A stretch of DNA of 64,000 bases from Bacteriovoracaceae bacterium (lineage in GTDB: Bacteria; Bdellovibrionota; Bacteriovoracia; Bacteriovoracales; Bacteriovoracaceae). Made by a program: the position numbers and the translations under genes. Location of the stretch: NCBI GenBank assembly GCA_947441615.1, contig CANEUH010000019.1, positions 1-64,000 of the forward strand, written 5' to 3'. Of the stretch, positions 26,117 through 35,809 are shown piece after piece (positions within the stretch are counted from its first letter, which is position 1; each line of letters opens with the position of its first letter). Below the pieces are notes generated by a model, which made no database searches, had not been told where the DNA came from, and worked only from the letters and a program-made list of their open reading frames with translations.

Positions 26117-26742
26117 GCCGCCTTTCATTACTTATAACTCTCGCACGTCCCTTTTATCATTCAGATGATCCTGCCCATGATTGGGCGCATGTTTTACGGG
26201 TAGCTTCTAATGCTGAAGTCCTGTGTAAAAATGAGGGGATCAAATCTGAACTCGTTTTAGCTGCTGTTTATTGCCACGATCTTGTGAATCTAGCTAAAGA
26301 TCATCCAGATCGCAAAAAAGCTTCTACCCTTTCTGCAAAAGCTGCTGAGCGAATTCTCATTAAATCTGGTTACAATAACGAAGAAATTGAGATTATAAAA
26401 CAAGCCATCATTGAGCATAGTTTTTCAAAAGGCGATAAGGCCAGTTGTCTAGAGGCAGCCATCGTTCAAGATTCAGATCGACTTGATGCCTTGGGATCTA
26501 TCGGCATACTTCGATGTGCCGCTGTAAATGCCAAGATGAACTCAAAATTTTATGACCCTCAAGATCCCCTTGCCGAAGCTCGAGTCTTAAATGATAAGGA
26601 CTTCATGCTGGACCATTATTTCGTAAAACTATTTAAGTTACCTGATCTCATGAATACGAAGGCCGCTCAAATTCTCGCAATCGATAGAGTCGAATTTATG
26701 AGGAATTTTGTAAAACAGCTTATGATGGAAGTGAGAAAATAG
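26113..26742 (+). CDS. HD-domain phosphohydrolase (YedJ type)
   Basis: The 209-aa protein has H-DWAH near residue 25, YCHD near residue 55 and a later QDSDRLDA aspartate, giving the H...HD...D metal ligands of HD hydrolases. The DPAHDWAHVLRV start is typical of the YedJ-like subgroup. The substrate is unknown. It sits between SnoaL and msrC genes with 4-bp overlap and 1-bp gap. Confidence 0.8.
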   Translation: MSRLSLLITLARPFYHSDDPAHDWAHVLRVASNAEVLCKNEGIKSELVLAAVYCHDLVNLAKDHPDRKKASTLSAKAAERILIKSGYNNEEIEIIKQAIIEHSFSKGDKASCLEAAIVQDSDRLDALGSIGILRCAAVNAKMNSKFYDPQDPLAEARVLNDKDFMLDHYFVKLFKLPDLMNTKAAQILAIDRVEFMRNFVKQLMMEVRK

Positions 26743-26743
26743 T

Positions 26744-27229
26744 ATGTGGATCATTGAAGCCAAATATGGAGAGAAAGATTTTTACCTTAAACTAGAAAAA
26801 GAAATTTTTTCACTCATTGATGGCGAAAAAAATCTTTTCGCGAACTTGGCCAATATTTCTTCATGGATTTACCACACTCTGCCAAATCTGAATTGGTGCG
26901 GTTTCTACCTATGGGATAAGACTGACCAAGAGCTAGTGCTGGGGCCTTTTCAAGGGAAACCGGCCTGTATACGAATTAAACCTCACCGCGGAGTTTGTGG
27001 AGCTGCCTACACTCAAAGGAAAACAGTGAAAGTCTCTGATGTGAATGAATTTCCCGGTCACATTGCTTGCGACTCATCCACAGAGTCAGAACTCGTTATT
27101 CCGTTGATTAAAAACAGCATCGTTTATGGCGTTCTTGATCTAGACTCTCCCCTTAAGAGAAACTTCACAGAGATTGATGAGATTCAGCTAACTTCGATTA
27201 TGAATGTTGTTAGTGATAAGATTTTCTAA
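26744..27229 (+). CDS. msrC: Free methionine-(R)-sulfoxide reductase
   Basis: The 161-aa GAF-domain protein has the three redox cysteines of the family: Cys75 (GKPACIRI), Cys85 (HRGVCGAA) and Cys109 (HIACDSSTESELV). It reduces free Met-R-sulfoxide in the cytoplasm. The length and motif order match known fRMsr proteins. It converges on the MFS gene with a 4-bp overlap. Confidence 0.9.
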   Translation: MWIIEAKYGEKDFYLKLEKEIFSLIDGEKNLFANLANISSWIYHTLPNLNWCGFYLWDKTDQELVLGPFQGKPACIRIKPHRGVCGAAYTQRKTVKVSDVNEFPGHIACDSSTESELVIPLIKNSIVYGVLDLDSPLKRNFTEIDEIQLTSIMNVVSDKIF

Positions 27230-28479
27230 GCAGCTTCTTCAGTAATTTCAACAACACAGTCATCATCTTGCTCTTTGGAATCATCCTTAAAGAAATAATA
27301 ATACAAGGTAATGGCCAGAGCGTAGAAAGAACCTGCGACATAAAAAGTTTGAACAAAAGAATAGGTCTCGATGAGGTACCCGCCGAGTCTAGTACTCGTT
27401 GTATACACGAGGTGATAAAAAAAGATAATAATAGCTGAAGCGAAGATACTCTCCTCTTCTCTGACTCTTTCCATCTCAAACATGCTGGTGATCGGCCCTG
27501 ACATATTCATGAGCATTCCCCGCATAAAAAAACATCCCAAGACGAGAGTAATATTTCCCGTGATACCCATGGTAATCATGAAAGGGATTGAACATAGGCC
27601 TGTTAGGACAATAAATCTTAGGTGGGTTGTCTTTTTTATAATTGTTGGAGTAACGAAGATTCCAAGAAAAATAAAAAATTGAAGAACAGCATATGCGACT
27701 CCAATTTTATCTGTCGCAAGATTAAATTTCTCTTTTAGGTATAAATTCATGAAGGGGACTATTAGTCCACCACCGAACGCAAAACAAAGCTTAGGGAGTA
27801 TAAGTTTTGCTAACAAATGCCAATCTTTTTCCCTTAAACCTTCAAATAACTTCTTATGTATCTTTTTTGTTGGAAGGCGTTTAATTTGAAAAAACATGAT
27901 ATTCGAAGAGAAGACCGCTCCAAGTGCAATCATCATCGAAAATCTATAGACTTCTACTTTTGACAAAGTGGGCATTAAGGCTTCCATCATATCTGGAAGA
28001 AACCCACCTAGGAGGTAACCCAAAAGATGTGCGCCCATATTCATCGAAGAATTCATCGTAAAAAGATGGACTCTTTGATCAGGCTTCGAATTTTTTAAAT
28101 AGAAAGGTGAAACAGAGATATTAAAAAGTGCCTGGAACATACTCGCCAAAAGTCCAAACGTAAAAAGAGATCCCTCATCAATATTCATCACCTGCAAGGC
28201 ATAAAAAACTGAGGAGAAAATCATAGCGGTCGTTACGAGATGTTTAACATGAAATTTTTCAATAATGAGTGCTGCCGGAACCGCCATGAGTGAGATTCCA
28301 AGTGAGGTCGTTGAAATTAATCCCCCAATTGCTGACTCACCAAAACCAAGCTCTTTAAGATAAAGATTGAATAACAAACTATAAATTGAAAGGCCCATGC
28401 CCTGAATGGCATTCCCCAGAAGAAAGAGTTTTACGTTTTTTGGAAGGTTGGAATAATAAGACTTATAACTACGAAACAT
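27226..28479 (-). CDS. Major facilitator superfamily transporter
   Basis: The 417-aa protein has about 12 hydrophobic helices and starts NVKLFLLGNAIQGMGLSIY, a common MFS first helix. The acidic C-terminal tail (EQDDDCVVEITEEAA) is cytoplasmic. The substrate is not predictable. A TAGAAT box lies 6 nt before the ATG and no ribosome binding site is evident, so this too may be a short-leader or leaderless transcript. Confidence 0.8.
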   Translation of the reverse strand: MFRSYKSYYSNLPKNVKLFLLGNAIQGMGLSIYSLLFNLYLKELGFGESAIGGLISTTSLGISLMAVPAALIIEKFHVKHLVTTAMIFSSVFYALQVMNIDEGSLFTFGLLASMFQALFNISVSPFYLKNSKPDQRVHLFTMNSSMNMGAHLLGYLLGGFLPDMMEALMPTLSKVEVYRFSMMIALGAVFSSNIMFFQIKRLPTKKIHKKLFEGLREKDWHLLAKLILPKLCFAFGGGLIVPFMNLYLKEKFNLATDKIGVAYAVLQFFIFLGIFVTPTIIKKTTHLRFIVLTGLCSIPFMITMGITGNITLVLGCFFMRGMLMNMSGPITSMFEMERVREEESIFASAIIIFFYHLVYTTSTRLGGYLIETYSFVQTFYVAGSFYALAITLYYYFFKDDSKEQDDDCVVEITEEAA

Positions 28480-28617
28480 AGGAAAATTCTATCTTGAGTC
28501 GAGGCCCATTCCTATTCGGTAAATATTAACTACTATAGAGCAGATTAGAATCGTTGGTTTATAAGATTCGGAACCTATAACACTTAAAATATTTTTAAGG
28601 GTACCCGTAATAGGAAC

Positions 28618-30210
28618 TTATAGCCCAGACTTTCCATAATTAGGTAATACCCGAGCTGAAGGATCACTTACATTGCAATTAGACCACTCTTTGTTTGGCA
28701 TCCAAAAATCCTTTATCAGATGGGATTGCCCAGCAAAATGCTTTTCAAAGATATCTCGATAAAGAAGCGACTCTTTTGTAAAAGGAGTTCCATGAGGGTA
28801 TTTCTCTTTTGCGGCCAAAACATCTAACTCTGTATACTGACCTTCAGCAAACTCCTTGAGGTAATCTACCATGGAGTGACCCACGGCATCCGAGAAAGCT
28901 GCCTTTTCACGCCACAGAATCGAATCAGGGATGAAATCAGTGCCATCAAAAGCTTTTCTCAATAACCACTTACCCATTCCTGTCGTATTCATTTTGAATT
29001 CTGGATGAATATGCATCACACTTTGAACAAAATCTAAATCACCAAATGGCACTCGTGCTTCAAGGGAATTGGCGGAAATAGACCGGTCGGCCCTCAATAC
29101 GTCATACATGTGTAATTCATCAACTCTTTTTTTAGCTTCTTTCTGAAAGGCTTCGGGAGACGGGGCAAAATCAGTATATTTGTATCCAAATAATTCATCT
29201 GAAATCTCGCCCGTTAGTACCACTTTGATATTTGTTTTTTCATGAATGTATTTACAAACTATATACATCCCAATTGAGGCTCTGACAGTTGTGATATCCC
29301 AAGTCTCTAAGTGCCAAATGAGTTTATTTAAAACACCTAAAGTATCTTGCTTGTTAAAATAAACTTCATGGTGATCGGTTTTTAAATAATCAGCAACAAT
29401 TTTGGCGTACCCAATATCAATTGGATTATGATCTAGTCCAACCGAGAAAGTTGTTATTGGTTTTCCTAATAAATTTTGAGCAATTCCACAAACTAGAGAA
29501 GAGTCTAATCCACCAGACAGTAAAAAACCAACAGGCACATCAGCAACCAAACGTTTTCTCACTCCTTCAATAAGTTTTTCACGAATATCTTTTAGATGCT
29601 GTTCAAAGTTTTTAGGAGAATAACTTACCACTGTCGTAAGGTCTTTATACTGAACGAATTTATCCCCATCAAAGTAATGCCCAGGGGGGAAAAACTCTAC
29701 CTTTTCACAATAAGGTGTGAGCACCTTTATTTCAGATGCGAACATGATTTTTTTATCTTTTGTGTAACCATAAAACAGTGGACGTATGCCAATAGGATCT
29801 CTGCCTGCCACTAGTTTCTTTTTTGCGTTATCCCAAATAACGAGAGCAAACTCTGCATCAAGATTTTGACAAAGTTTTTCAATCCCAAGGTTTTTATACA
29901 TTGGAATTAAGACTTCACAGTCTGAATGTGATTTAAATTTATATGTCGCTTCGTAATCTCTTTTTAAAATTTCGTAGTTATAAATTTCACCATTACATAT
30001 AGCTACATTACCATTTGAATCATCTACGAATGGTTGGTGACCCTTTTGAGTGGGATCCATGATGGCGAGGCGATGAAAACACAGTGAAGCCTCTGTTCCA
30101 ACCTTTAAGACTTCAGCGTCATCGGGTCCACGATGAGTAAGTTGTGCAAAGTTTTTTTCAAAATCCGGGAGTTCTTTAACATCTCCAGAGTAGGCAAGTA
30201 ATCCACACAT
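28618..30210 (-). CDS. asnB: Asparagine synthetase (glutamine-hydrolysing)
   Basis: The 530-aa protein starts MCGLLAYSG, with Cys2 as the class II glutaminase nucleophile, followed by RGPDD and the NGEIYNYE motif. The synthetase half carries the PP-loop FLLSGGLDSSLV near residue 230. It converts aspartate, glutamine and ATP to asparagine. It is slightly shorter than E. coli AsnB. AGGAAAAA precedes the ATG. Confidence 0.95.
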   Translation of the reverse strand: MCGLLAYSGDVKELPDFEKNFAQLTHRGPDDAEVLKVGTEASLCFHRLAIMDPTQKGHQPFVDDSNGNVAICNGEIYNYEILKRDYEATYKFKSHSDCEVLIPMYKNLGIEKLCQNLDAEFALVIWDNAKKKLVAGRDPIGIRPLFYGYTKDKKIMFASEIKVLTPYCEKVEFFPPGHYFDGDKFVQYKDLTTVVSYSPKNFEQHLKDIREKLIEGVRKRLVADVPVGFLLSGGLDSSLVCGIAQNLLGKPITTFSVGLDHNPIDIGYAKIVADYLKTDHHEVYFNKQDTLGVLNKLIWHLETWDITTVRASIGMYIVCKYIHEKTNIKVVLTGEISDELFGYKYTDFAPSPEAFQKEAKKRVDELHMYDVLRADRSISANSLEARVPFGDLDFVQSVMHIHPEFKMNTTGMGKWLLRKAFDGTDFIPDSILWREKAAFSDAVGHSMVDYLKEFAEGQYTELDVLAAKEKYPHGTPFTKESLLYRDIFEKHFAGQSHLIKDFWMPNKEWSNCNVSDPSARVLPNYGKSGL

Positions 30211-30358
30211 GAGTTTTTCCTGAAATTCATAGGAAGAATTTCCTATAAATTCTGAATATATTATCTCAAGTTAAAAGTCATCGGTCTCACAGGCCATTTT
30301 TGCCTACTAAGTTCAGGAATTATGATCTTACTTAGTCTATCTTTTGATTAAATAAAGA

Positions 30359-30673
30359 TTAGCCTCTGATTTGAAAACGGTTCAATTCTTCCAAGGCGAG
30401 AACTCTGGCGCGGTCTCTGGCCTTGCTTAAGAACACTGGGCGATGTGCAGGGAGCTCCACTTCTACGGACTTACCAACATATTCTTTTTTCCAAACATTC
30501 ATGATTTTAATTCGAACATAGTAAGTATGATTTTGGGCCTTGTAGCCATACTCCTCCACAGCGACGTATTGTCCCTTGGGTGAGGCCCCAAGCGTGTCAA
30601 TCATCTGGTGCTCAGATGCCTTAGTGATATGGGTAAAAGCTAACAAAGTGATAAAAAGGATGATGTTTTTCAT
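30359..30673 (-). CDS. Small exported DUF2259-like protein
   Basis: The 104-aa product has a signal peptide (MKNIILFITLLAFTHITKA). The mature start, DTLGASPKGQYVAVEEYGYKAQNHTYYVRIKI, matches the repeat-like opening of DUF2259 predicted secreted proteins. It is much shorter than full DUF2259 members, so it is at most one domain unit. Confidence 0.5.
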   Translation of the reverse strand: MKNIILFITLLAFTHITKASEHQMIDTLGASPKGQYVAVEEYGYKAQNHTYYVRIKIMNVWKKEYVGKSVEVELPAHRPVFLSKARDRARVLALEELNRFQIRG

Positions 30674-30840
30674 GCTTTACCTTAAGCAAGCTCAGGGCCA
30701 TCTATAAAACAGAATTACCATGAGTTAGATTTCTCTCTTTGTCTCGAACACAAAGGGATGTCGAAAGATTAGACATAAATTGCTTTTTTATTTAGAAACT
30801 TATAAGTTCTGAATTCCTTTTATCACTAGGAGTCCTTCGC

Positions 30841-31341
30841 ATGCATTCATTTGAATCCCATATTCGTAATGTTCCTGATTTCCCTAAACCAGGGATTGTT
30901 TTCAAAGATATCACTCCCCTCCTTCAGGAAAGATTCCCTGAAGTCATAGAGGCGATGTCACTGGGAATTAACTGGAATGAAGTTGATTTCGTTGTGGGCA
31001 TTGAGTCCAGGGGCTTTATCCTAGGGGCAGCGATGGCACAGCTTAAAGGCAAGGGCTTTATTCCTATGAGGAAGAAGGGAAAACTCCCTCCTCCGGTCAT
31101 TGCTGAAACTTATACTCTTGAGTATGGAACTGACACCTTAGAGATGATCAAGGAAGAGCGCCCAGCAAGAATCGTTCTCGTGGACGATGTACTCGCCACC
31201 GGAGGAACTTTAAGAGCAGCGGCATCACTATGTATGAAAAATAAACTTGAAGTAAAGGCCATGTCCTTACTCATTAACCTGACTTTTTTAAATAAGTTTA
31301 AAGAAGAGGGTCTTCCCGTTCACTCAGTTCTTAATTACTAA
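30841..31341 (+). CDS. apt: Adenine phosphoribosyltransferase
   Basis: The 166-aa protein has PGIVFKDITPLL at the start and the PRPP-binding loop RIVLVDDVLATGGTLRAA near residues 116-133. It salvages adenine to AMP. AGGAG precedes the ATG. The length is normal for Apt. Confidence 0.95.
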   Translation: MHSFESHIRNVPDFPKPGIVFKDITPLLQERFPEVIEAMSLGINWNEVDFVVGIESRGFILGAAMAQLKGKGFIPMRKKGKLPPPVIAETYTLEYGTDTLEMIKEERPARIVLVDDVLATGGTLRAAASLCMKNKLEVKAMSLLINLTFLNKFKEEGLPVHSVLNY

Positions 31342-31379
31342 ATTCTTTGAATCTACCCAAAATGGTTTACAATTAAATC

Positions 31380-32636
31380 ATGTGGATCATTTTGGGAATC
31401 ATACTTTCTTTTTCAGCTCTGGCACTCGAATCTTTCGACAAGCTTGGAAATGTTAAAATTTTAAAAGTTTTACCTAATAATATTGTGATGATTAATCGAG
31501 GCCTAGAGGATGGTATCTTACGCCATGATCACGCCAAGATAAGTCACGAGTTGAATGGGTATAGCTCAAGGGCCATTTGTCTTAAGGCCTCTTCGGATCT
31601 TTCCTATTGGAAAATTTATCGAGTCCCCCATTCTGAAGCTTTTTCTATGGATAACGTCTACGTTCTTTCTGGAATAAGCGATAAAGAAATTCCTAAAAGA
31701 ATGGGCCAATGGATAGAAAACGAGGGTGAGTTTGTTGAACCAAAAGAGAAGGTTAAATCAGTCACAGGAACTGATCCATTTAGCCTTTCTAATGACCTAC
31801 CAGAAAAGCTTACTGAAAGAGATCTCATTGAGCCTGTAGGTTTGGATAGACGAAAACTTTATGTTGAACAGTCTTGGAATCAAGAGCAATTTAAAAAAGA
31901 CCTCTCATCTTATAATATTTCCCTTTTTGCATCACCCTTTATGAGGCAATCGATCAATCAGGCCGAAAGCCTGAGATATGGTTTCAAGGGTGGTAACCTT
32001 GCTTCAAAGTACAGGCTAATGACCCAATTTGAACAACAGCAGACTCAAATAAAAGATCCTTTAACGAAAGAAACTGTTAGAACCAGAGGAACAAACGGTC
32101 AATTGCAATTTGTGATTCACCACCTGACTCCCTCTCTGTCCTCCCTTAGCCTTATTAACTATAATTCACAACAATTTAGCGACCTAGGAACCCCCGCCTC
32201 GCACTGGCAAGTTGGAGTTTTGGGATTCACCTGGCATATGCATGATTCAAAAACCTGGGAGTATATGGATTTCTCCTATATTCCTCTCTACGATATTCGT
32301 AAAACCGATGTGATGAATAATGGACAGGTTTCACAAGACTCAAAAAGTGGATTAAGGCATGGATTTCGTTTTGGAGTTAAAAGCAGAATTAATGAACGTG
32401 TAGCCTTTGAAAATATTCTGTGGCTTAGACCCTACCAAGACTTGGCTTCCTGGATGATAGAGACAGATAACCTTAACCTCTCTAACGACTTAAAGTTTAT
32501 CGTTAGTTTAACCAATAATCTCTTTTTTGATTACAATTTGATTTATCAAAAAGATAAAATTTGGAAAACGAAAAGTGGACTACCAGATAGTAACACCATT
32601 AACTCGCTTAATTTAAGATATGATTTTAGTCTCTAG
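31380..32636 (+). CDS. Exported protein, probably outer-membrane associated
   Basis: The 418-aa product has a signal peptide (MWIILGIILSFSALA), then a small N-terminal domain (GNVKILKVLPNNIVMINRGLEDGI). The C-terminal half has alternating amphipathic strands ending LNLRYDFSL, as in beta-barrels. I recognise no family. It lies 38 bp after apt and converges with tlyA, overlapping by 4 bp. Confidence 0.5.
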   Translation: MWIILGIILSFSALALESFDKLGNVKILKVLPNNIVMINRGLEDGILRHDHAKISHELNGYSSRAICLKASSDLSYWKIYRVPHSEAFSMDNVYVLSGISDKEIPKRMGQWIENEGEFVEPKEKVKSVTGTDPFSLSNDLPEKLTERDLIEPVGLDRRKLYVEQSWNQEQFKKDLSSYNISLFASPFMRQSINQAESLRYGFKGGNLASKYRLMTQFEQQQTQIKDPLTKETVRTRGTNGQLQFVIHHLTPSLSSLSLINYNSQQFSDLGTPASHWQVGVLGFTWHMHDSKTWEYMDFSYIPLYDIRKTDVMNNGQVSQDSKSGLRHGFRFGVKSRINERVAFENILWLRPYQDLASWMIETDNLNLSNDLKFIVSLTNNLFFDYNLIYQKDKIWKTKSGLPDSNTINSLNLRYDFSL

Positions 32637-33352
32637 ACTTTTTTAAACCAACCAAGAAACTCTTTATTTCCAGATTTCCCTTCAATGGGAGAATCAATTG
32701 TCTCAAGGTGAGTCCATCCATTTGCGATAAAAAATGCAGTCACTTCAGCTAAGACACTCGCCTGGACTTTCGAATCTTTAATCACGCCATCTTTTGGAAG
32801 TCTCTCACGTCCGGCCTCAAATTGAGGTTTAATTAAAACGATTAAATCAGCTTCTGGCATCAAGAGTTTAAATACGTTTGATAGAACTTTTGTGACCGAT
32901 ACAAATGAAAGATCCATCACCGCCCCATCGGCAAGTTCAGGAAGTTCATTCAGTTCACGGATATTCGTTCCTTCTAGATTAATAACTCGAGAATCTTCTT
33001 TCAGTTTTGGATCTAATTGATCATGGCCAACATCAATGGCATAAACTTTTGAGGCACCCTTTTCCAAAAGAACTTCGGTAAAACCACCTGTACTTGCTCC
33101 AACATCGAGAAAGACTTTGTTAGTCACATCCAGATGAAAGACCTCTAGGGCCTTTAAGAGTTTTAAGGCCCCACGTCCAACGAAAATTTGGGACTTAATT
33201 TCAATATGGGATTCCGGATCAATCAGGTCACTGGCCTTTTTTATCAATTGCCCGTTAACACTCACTTCACCATTTTCAATGATAGTTTTGGCCTTTGACC
33301 TGGTTGAAACAAACCCCTTATCAGCGAGAACTTTATCTGCTCGATCTTTCAC
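32633..33352 (-). CDS. tlyA: TlyA-family rRNA 2'-O-methyltransferase
   Basis: The 239-aa protein has an N-terminal S4 RNA-binding domain (RADKVLADKGFVSTRSKAKTI) and an FtsJ-like methyltransferase domain with FLDVGASTGGFTEVLLEKGA and LIKPQFEAGRE. TlyA methylates cytidines of rRNA in other species; the target here is inferred. It overlaps dapF by 4 bp. Confidence 0.85.
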   Translation of the reverse strand: MKDRADKVLADKGFVSTRSKAKTIIENGEVSVNGQLIKKASDLIDPESHIEIKSQIFVGRGALKLLKALEVFHLDVTNKVFLDVGASTGGFTEVLLEKGASKVYAIDVGHDQLDPKLKEDSRVINLEGTNIRELNELPELADGAVMDLSFVSVTKVLSNVFKLLMPEADLIVLIKPQFEAGRERLPKDGVIKDSKVQASVLAEVTAFFIANGWTHLETIDSPIEGKSGNKEFLGWFKKV

Positions 33353-34131
33353 ACTGCGTATTCACCTTCAAAGCAAAATTTGACCTCACCTGAGTAATGA
33401 ATTTTATCCGCCACAGAAATATGCTGTGAGCCACCTAAAGTCTTTAGGGTGATGTCTCCAGTCCAGCCATACCAATGATTGAGGGCCAGTCCAGAGGCCG
33501 TAAGTCCAGTTCCGCATGAGAATGTTTCATCCTCAACCCCTCTCTCGTAAGTTCTTACATAGGCAACTTGATGGCCTTCAAGGACCTGAAGGAAACTCAC
33601 ATTCGTTCCATTGGGAAACATTTTATGAAAGCGGTATTGGGGAGCACGGGATTTAATATCAATTCTTTTTGCTTCATGAACTTCAAACACAAGATGAGGA
33701 ACACCGGTGTTGACGAAGAAGCTTCTCTTAAACTCATTAAAGGGTGAAAGATCAAAGGCATTCATGTCTTTAATTTCAGACATTTCAACAGCAAATGCAC
33801 CGTCTTTTTTAGTGATTTCATAAACACCATTCATGGTTTTAATTCGGTAGGTGTTTTTTCTTTCTTTATTTTGATCATCTAGGTAGGTCACAAGGCAGCG
33901 GATACCGTTTCCACACATCTCCGCCTCACCGCCATCAGAATTATAAATTTGCATTCGCCCATCAGCATTTTCAGCTGAGCTAAGGACTAATATACCATCG
34001 GCCCCAACTCCAAAATGCCTACTACACATAGCGGAGATTAATTCAGCAGTTAGAGGTATTTCTGGACGGTTAAGGATGATGAAGTCATTCCCATTACCTG
34101 AGTACTTATGGAACTTAATTTTAGTTTTCAT
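33349..34131 (-). CDS. dapF: Diaminopimelate epimerase
   Basis: The 260-aa protein has both catalytic cysteines, Cys73 (AEMCGNGIRC) and Cys206 (ETFSCGTGLTASG), and the start KYSGNGNDFIIL. It interconverts LL- and meso-diaminopimelate for lysine and peptidoglycan synthesis. It is the upstream gene of a two-gene operon with tlyA. Confidence 0.95.
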   Translation of the reverse strand: MKTKIKFHKYSGNGNDFIILNRPEIPLTAELISAMCSRHFGVGADGILVLSSAENADGRMQIYNSDGGEAEMCGNGIRCLVTYLDDQNKERKNTYRIKTMNGVYEITKKDGAFAVEMSEIKDMNAFDLSPFNEFKRSFFVNTGVPHLVFEVHEAKRIDIKSRAPQYRFHKMFPNGTNVSFLQVLEGHQVAYVRTYERGVEDETFSCGTGLTASGLALNHWYGWTGDITLKTLGGSQHISVADKIHYSGEVKFCFEGEYAV

Positions 34132-34254
34132 AAGTTATTTCTAACACAAGGGTCAAATTATTGAAATAGTGTCTTAGATGGATAGAAAAAGAACAAATTG
34201 AGGAAACTCAATATTGGCAATGATAGGAGGATCAAGTAAATTAATAGGCCTTAG

Positions 34255-34331
34255 GGGACTATAGCTCAATTGGTTAGAGCTCCCGGCTCATAACCGGGTG
34301 GTTACAGGTTCAAGTCCTGTTGGTCCCACCA
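34255..34331 (+). tRNA. tRNA with CAT anticodon (elongator Met, or Ile2 if lysidine-modified)
   Basis: The acceptor stem GGGACTA pairs with TGGTCCC. The D-stem is GCTC/GAGC, the anticodon arm CCCGG-CTCATAA-CCGGG, the T-stem ACAGG/CCTGT, and CCA is encoded. The G1-C72 pair and lack of GGG/CCC at 29-31/39-41 exclude initiator tRNA. A run of eight Ts follows the CCA. Confidence 0.95.
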
Positions 34332-34357
34332 CTTTTTTTTTCAGTACATCATCAGGT

Positions 34358-34789
34358 CTAATTTGATTCCCATCTAAACTCATACAAAAGCATTGATGGA
34401 CGGTATGAATACGAAATGTTTTCTGAAGAACATTTACCAGATTCGATTGATTGCACCGTGTGTCCAATGCTTTTTATTTCAGATTTTTCATTCCACGAAC
34501 ACGAAATCGTTTTCTTTAATTCATCGAATCTTTCTTTTGGTACAAACAAAAATTGAACCTTAAGTCTTCCTAATGAATCAAAGAAATGTCCACTCTCTAT
34601 TGATTTCCAGGTGAACCAATAGATAATTCCATTATGCTTTTGTTCAAATGTAGGCCCCAACTCCTTGATCACTTGCTCTCTTGTAGCCCTTTCATGCCAT
34701 AACTTATTAATCATGGCATATCTGTCAGGGCTTTTCTTGCTTGCAGCGCAAGCTACTATTAAAAGTAAGAATGGCATGAATCTCATCAT
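34358..34789 (-). CDS. Lipoprotein, partner of the exported HExxH protein
   Basis: The 143-aa product has a lipobox (LLLIVAC) in its N-terminal signal. It contains GIIYWFTWKS and SGHFFDSLGRLKVQFLF, the part conserved in two decayed paralogues at 37480-37818 and 38720-38790. Its ATG overlaps the stop of the HExxH gene by 4 bp; the same overlap is preserved in the decayed pair, so the two genes evolve as a unit. Function unknown. Confidence 0.6.
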   Translation of the reverse strand: MMRFMPFLLLIVACAASKKSPDRYAMINKLWHERATREQVIKELGPTFEQKHNGIIYWFTWKSIESGHFFDSLGRLKVQFLFVPKERFDELKKTISCSWNEKSEIKSIGHTVQSIESGKCSSENISYSYRPSMLLYEFRWESN

Positions 34790-35487
34790 TTCAATCTTCC
34801 TTTGAGAAATTGATAAATTTTTGGATATTTTTTCGCATAAGTCTCTGGCGAAATATAGAATTCTTCCACATGGTTGGAAAAATCTTCTTCTTTGCTGATC
34901 GATGAATCAGGTTTAAGTAACACTTTCGGTGGAATTTCAAAAACTTGTCCAGCTTTATCAACCTCAAGTTTCCAACCTGAAAGGTCAACGAAATCATTAA
35001 CACCATCTGGACCTAAGTTTTTATAAATGTGATGAGAGGATTCATGAACGATAACAGATTTCTTATTTTGCTCTTTAAAAAATTGATCATAAATTATTAT
35101 TGATTTATGGACTAGCTCGCTCGAAGCTGGATTACCTTTATACATGGAATCCTTGGCTCGTCGAAAGTTATAATTCTTAACTTCGGTCCATGAAGGTAAA
35201 GTAGGCAAGATTTCGAGCATAAGTTGCACTTCACTTCTATTCCACTTCTTAAAAACCTCTCCCTTATGAGACCACCCGATTATGGGATCATCAGAAAATT
35301 GTTTAATATGAACATCTGCATCTTTCCAGCGATTCCTACAATGTTCCACCCTTGGATGCTGCCGAACAGTTGTTTGCTGACGAGGATGCTTATCCACATC
35401 AGAAGCCGACACCTTGCTCTGCCACCACTGGCACTCTACCGAATAAGCTTCTGGAATTAATAAAATAAGAAGTAAAAAAAAATTCAT
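34786..35487 (-). CDS. Exported HExxH (zincin-like) protein
   Basis: The 233-aa product starts at ATG 35487 with a signal peptide (MNFFLLLILLIPEAYS). The N-terminal module ECQWWQSKVSASDVDKHP...RQHPRVEHCRNRW is followed by a metalloprotease-type motif HESSHH (His148, Glu149, His152). A second motif, SNHVEEFYISPETYAKKYP, resembles the third-ligand helix of zincins. Metal binding is predicted, not shown. HigA ends 8 bp upstream, so the gene is probably transcribed with higBA. A paralogue lacking the HExxH segment lies at 37815-38080. Confidence 0.55.
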   Translation of the reverse strand: MNFFLLLILLIPEAYSVECQWWQSKVSASDVDKHPRQQTTVRQHPRVEHCRNRWKDADVHIKQFSDDPIIGWSHKGEVFKKWNRSEVQLMLEILPTLPSWTEVKNYNFRRAKDSMYKGNPASSELVHKSIIIYDQFFKEQNKKSVIVHESSHHIYKNLGPDGVNDFVDLSGWKLEVDKAGQVFEIPPKVLLKPDSSISKEEDFSNHVEEFYISPETYAKKYPKIYQFLKGRLK

Positions 35488-35494
35488 TTTTAAC

Positions 35495-35800
35495 TTATCC
35501 AGCTTTATTAAGCTTGCCTGGTAATTCACTGTCTTTCAGTTCATCCTGAGCATCAAACAAGTCGACAGCAAGCTGAGCATTCAACCAAAACTCAGGCGAA
35601 GTATCGAAGGCTGAAGCAAGCTTTAATGCCAACTTGGAAGAAACAGATGTTTTCCCATTCACAAGACGATTAATTACTTTAATATCAATTCCAAGATGAT
35701 CAGCTACGATTTTTTGAGTCAAGCCTAGAGGAATAAGATACTCCTCTTTAAGGATTTCCCCAGGAGTAGTAGGTCTTCTCGTAAAACGCTTAATTTTCAT
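35495..35800 (-). CDS. higA: HigA-type antitoxin (XRE family)
   Basis: The 101-aa protein has RRPTTPGEILKEEYLIPLGLTQKIVADHLG, the typical HigA/VapI opening, and a helix-turn-helix ending INRLVNGKTSVSSKLALKLA. It should bind its operator and neutralise HigB. It follows the toxin gene by 9 bp, the inverted order typical of higBA. Confidence 0.85.
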   Translation of the reverse strand: MKIKRFTRRPTTPGEILKEEYLIPLGLTQKIVADHLGIDIKVINRLVNGKTSVSSKLALKLASAFDTSPEFWLNAQLAVDLFDAQDELKDSELPGKLNKAG

Positions 35801-35809
35801 AAAACCTCG

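Noticed and set aside
34255..34331. Initiator tRNA-fMet
   Set aside because: It has a paired G1-C72 and lacks the three G-C pairs with GGG on the 5' side of the anticodon stem.
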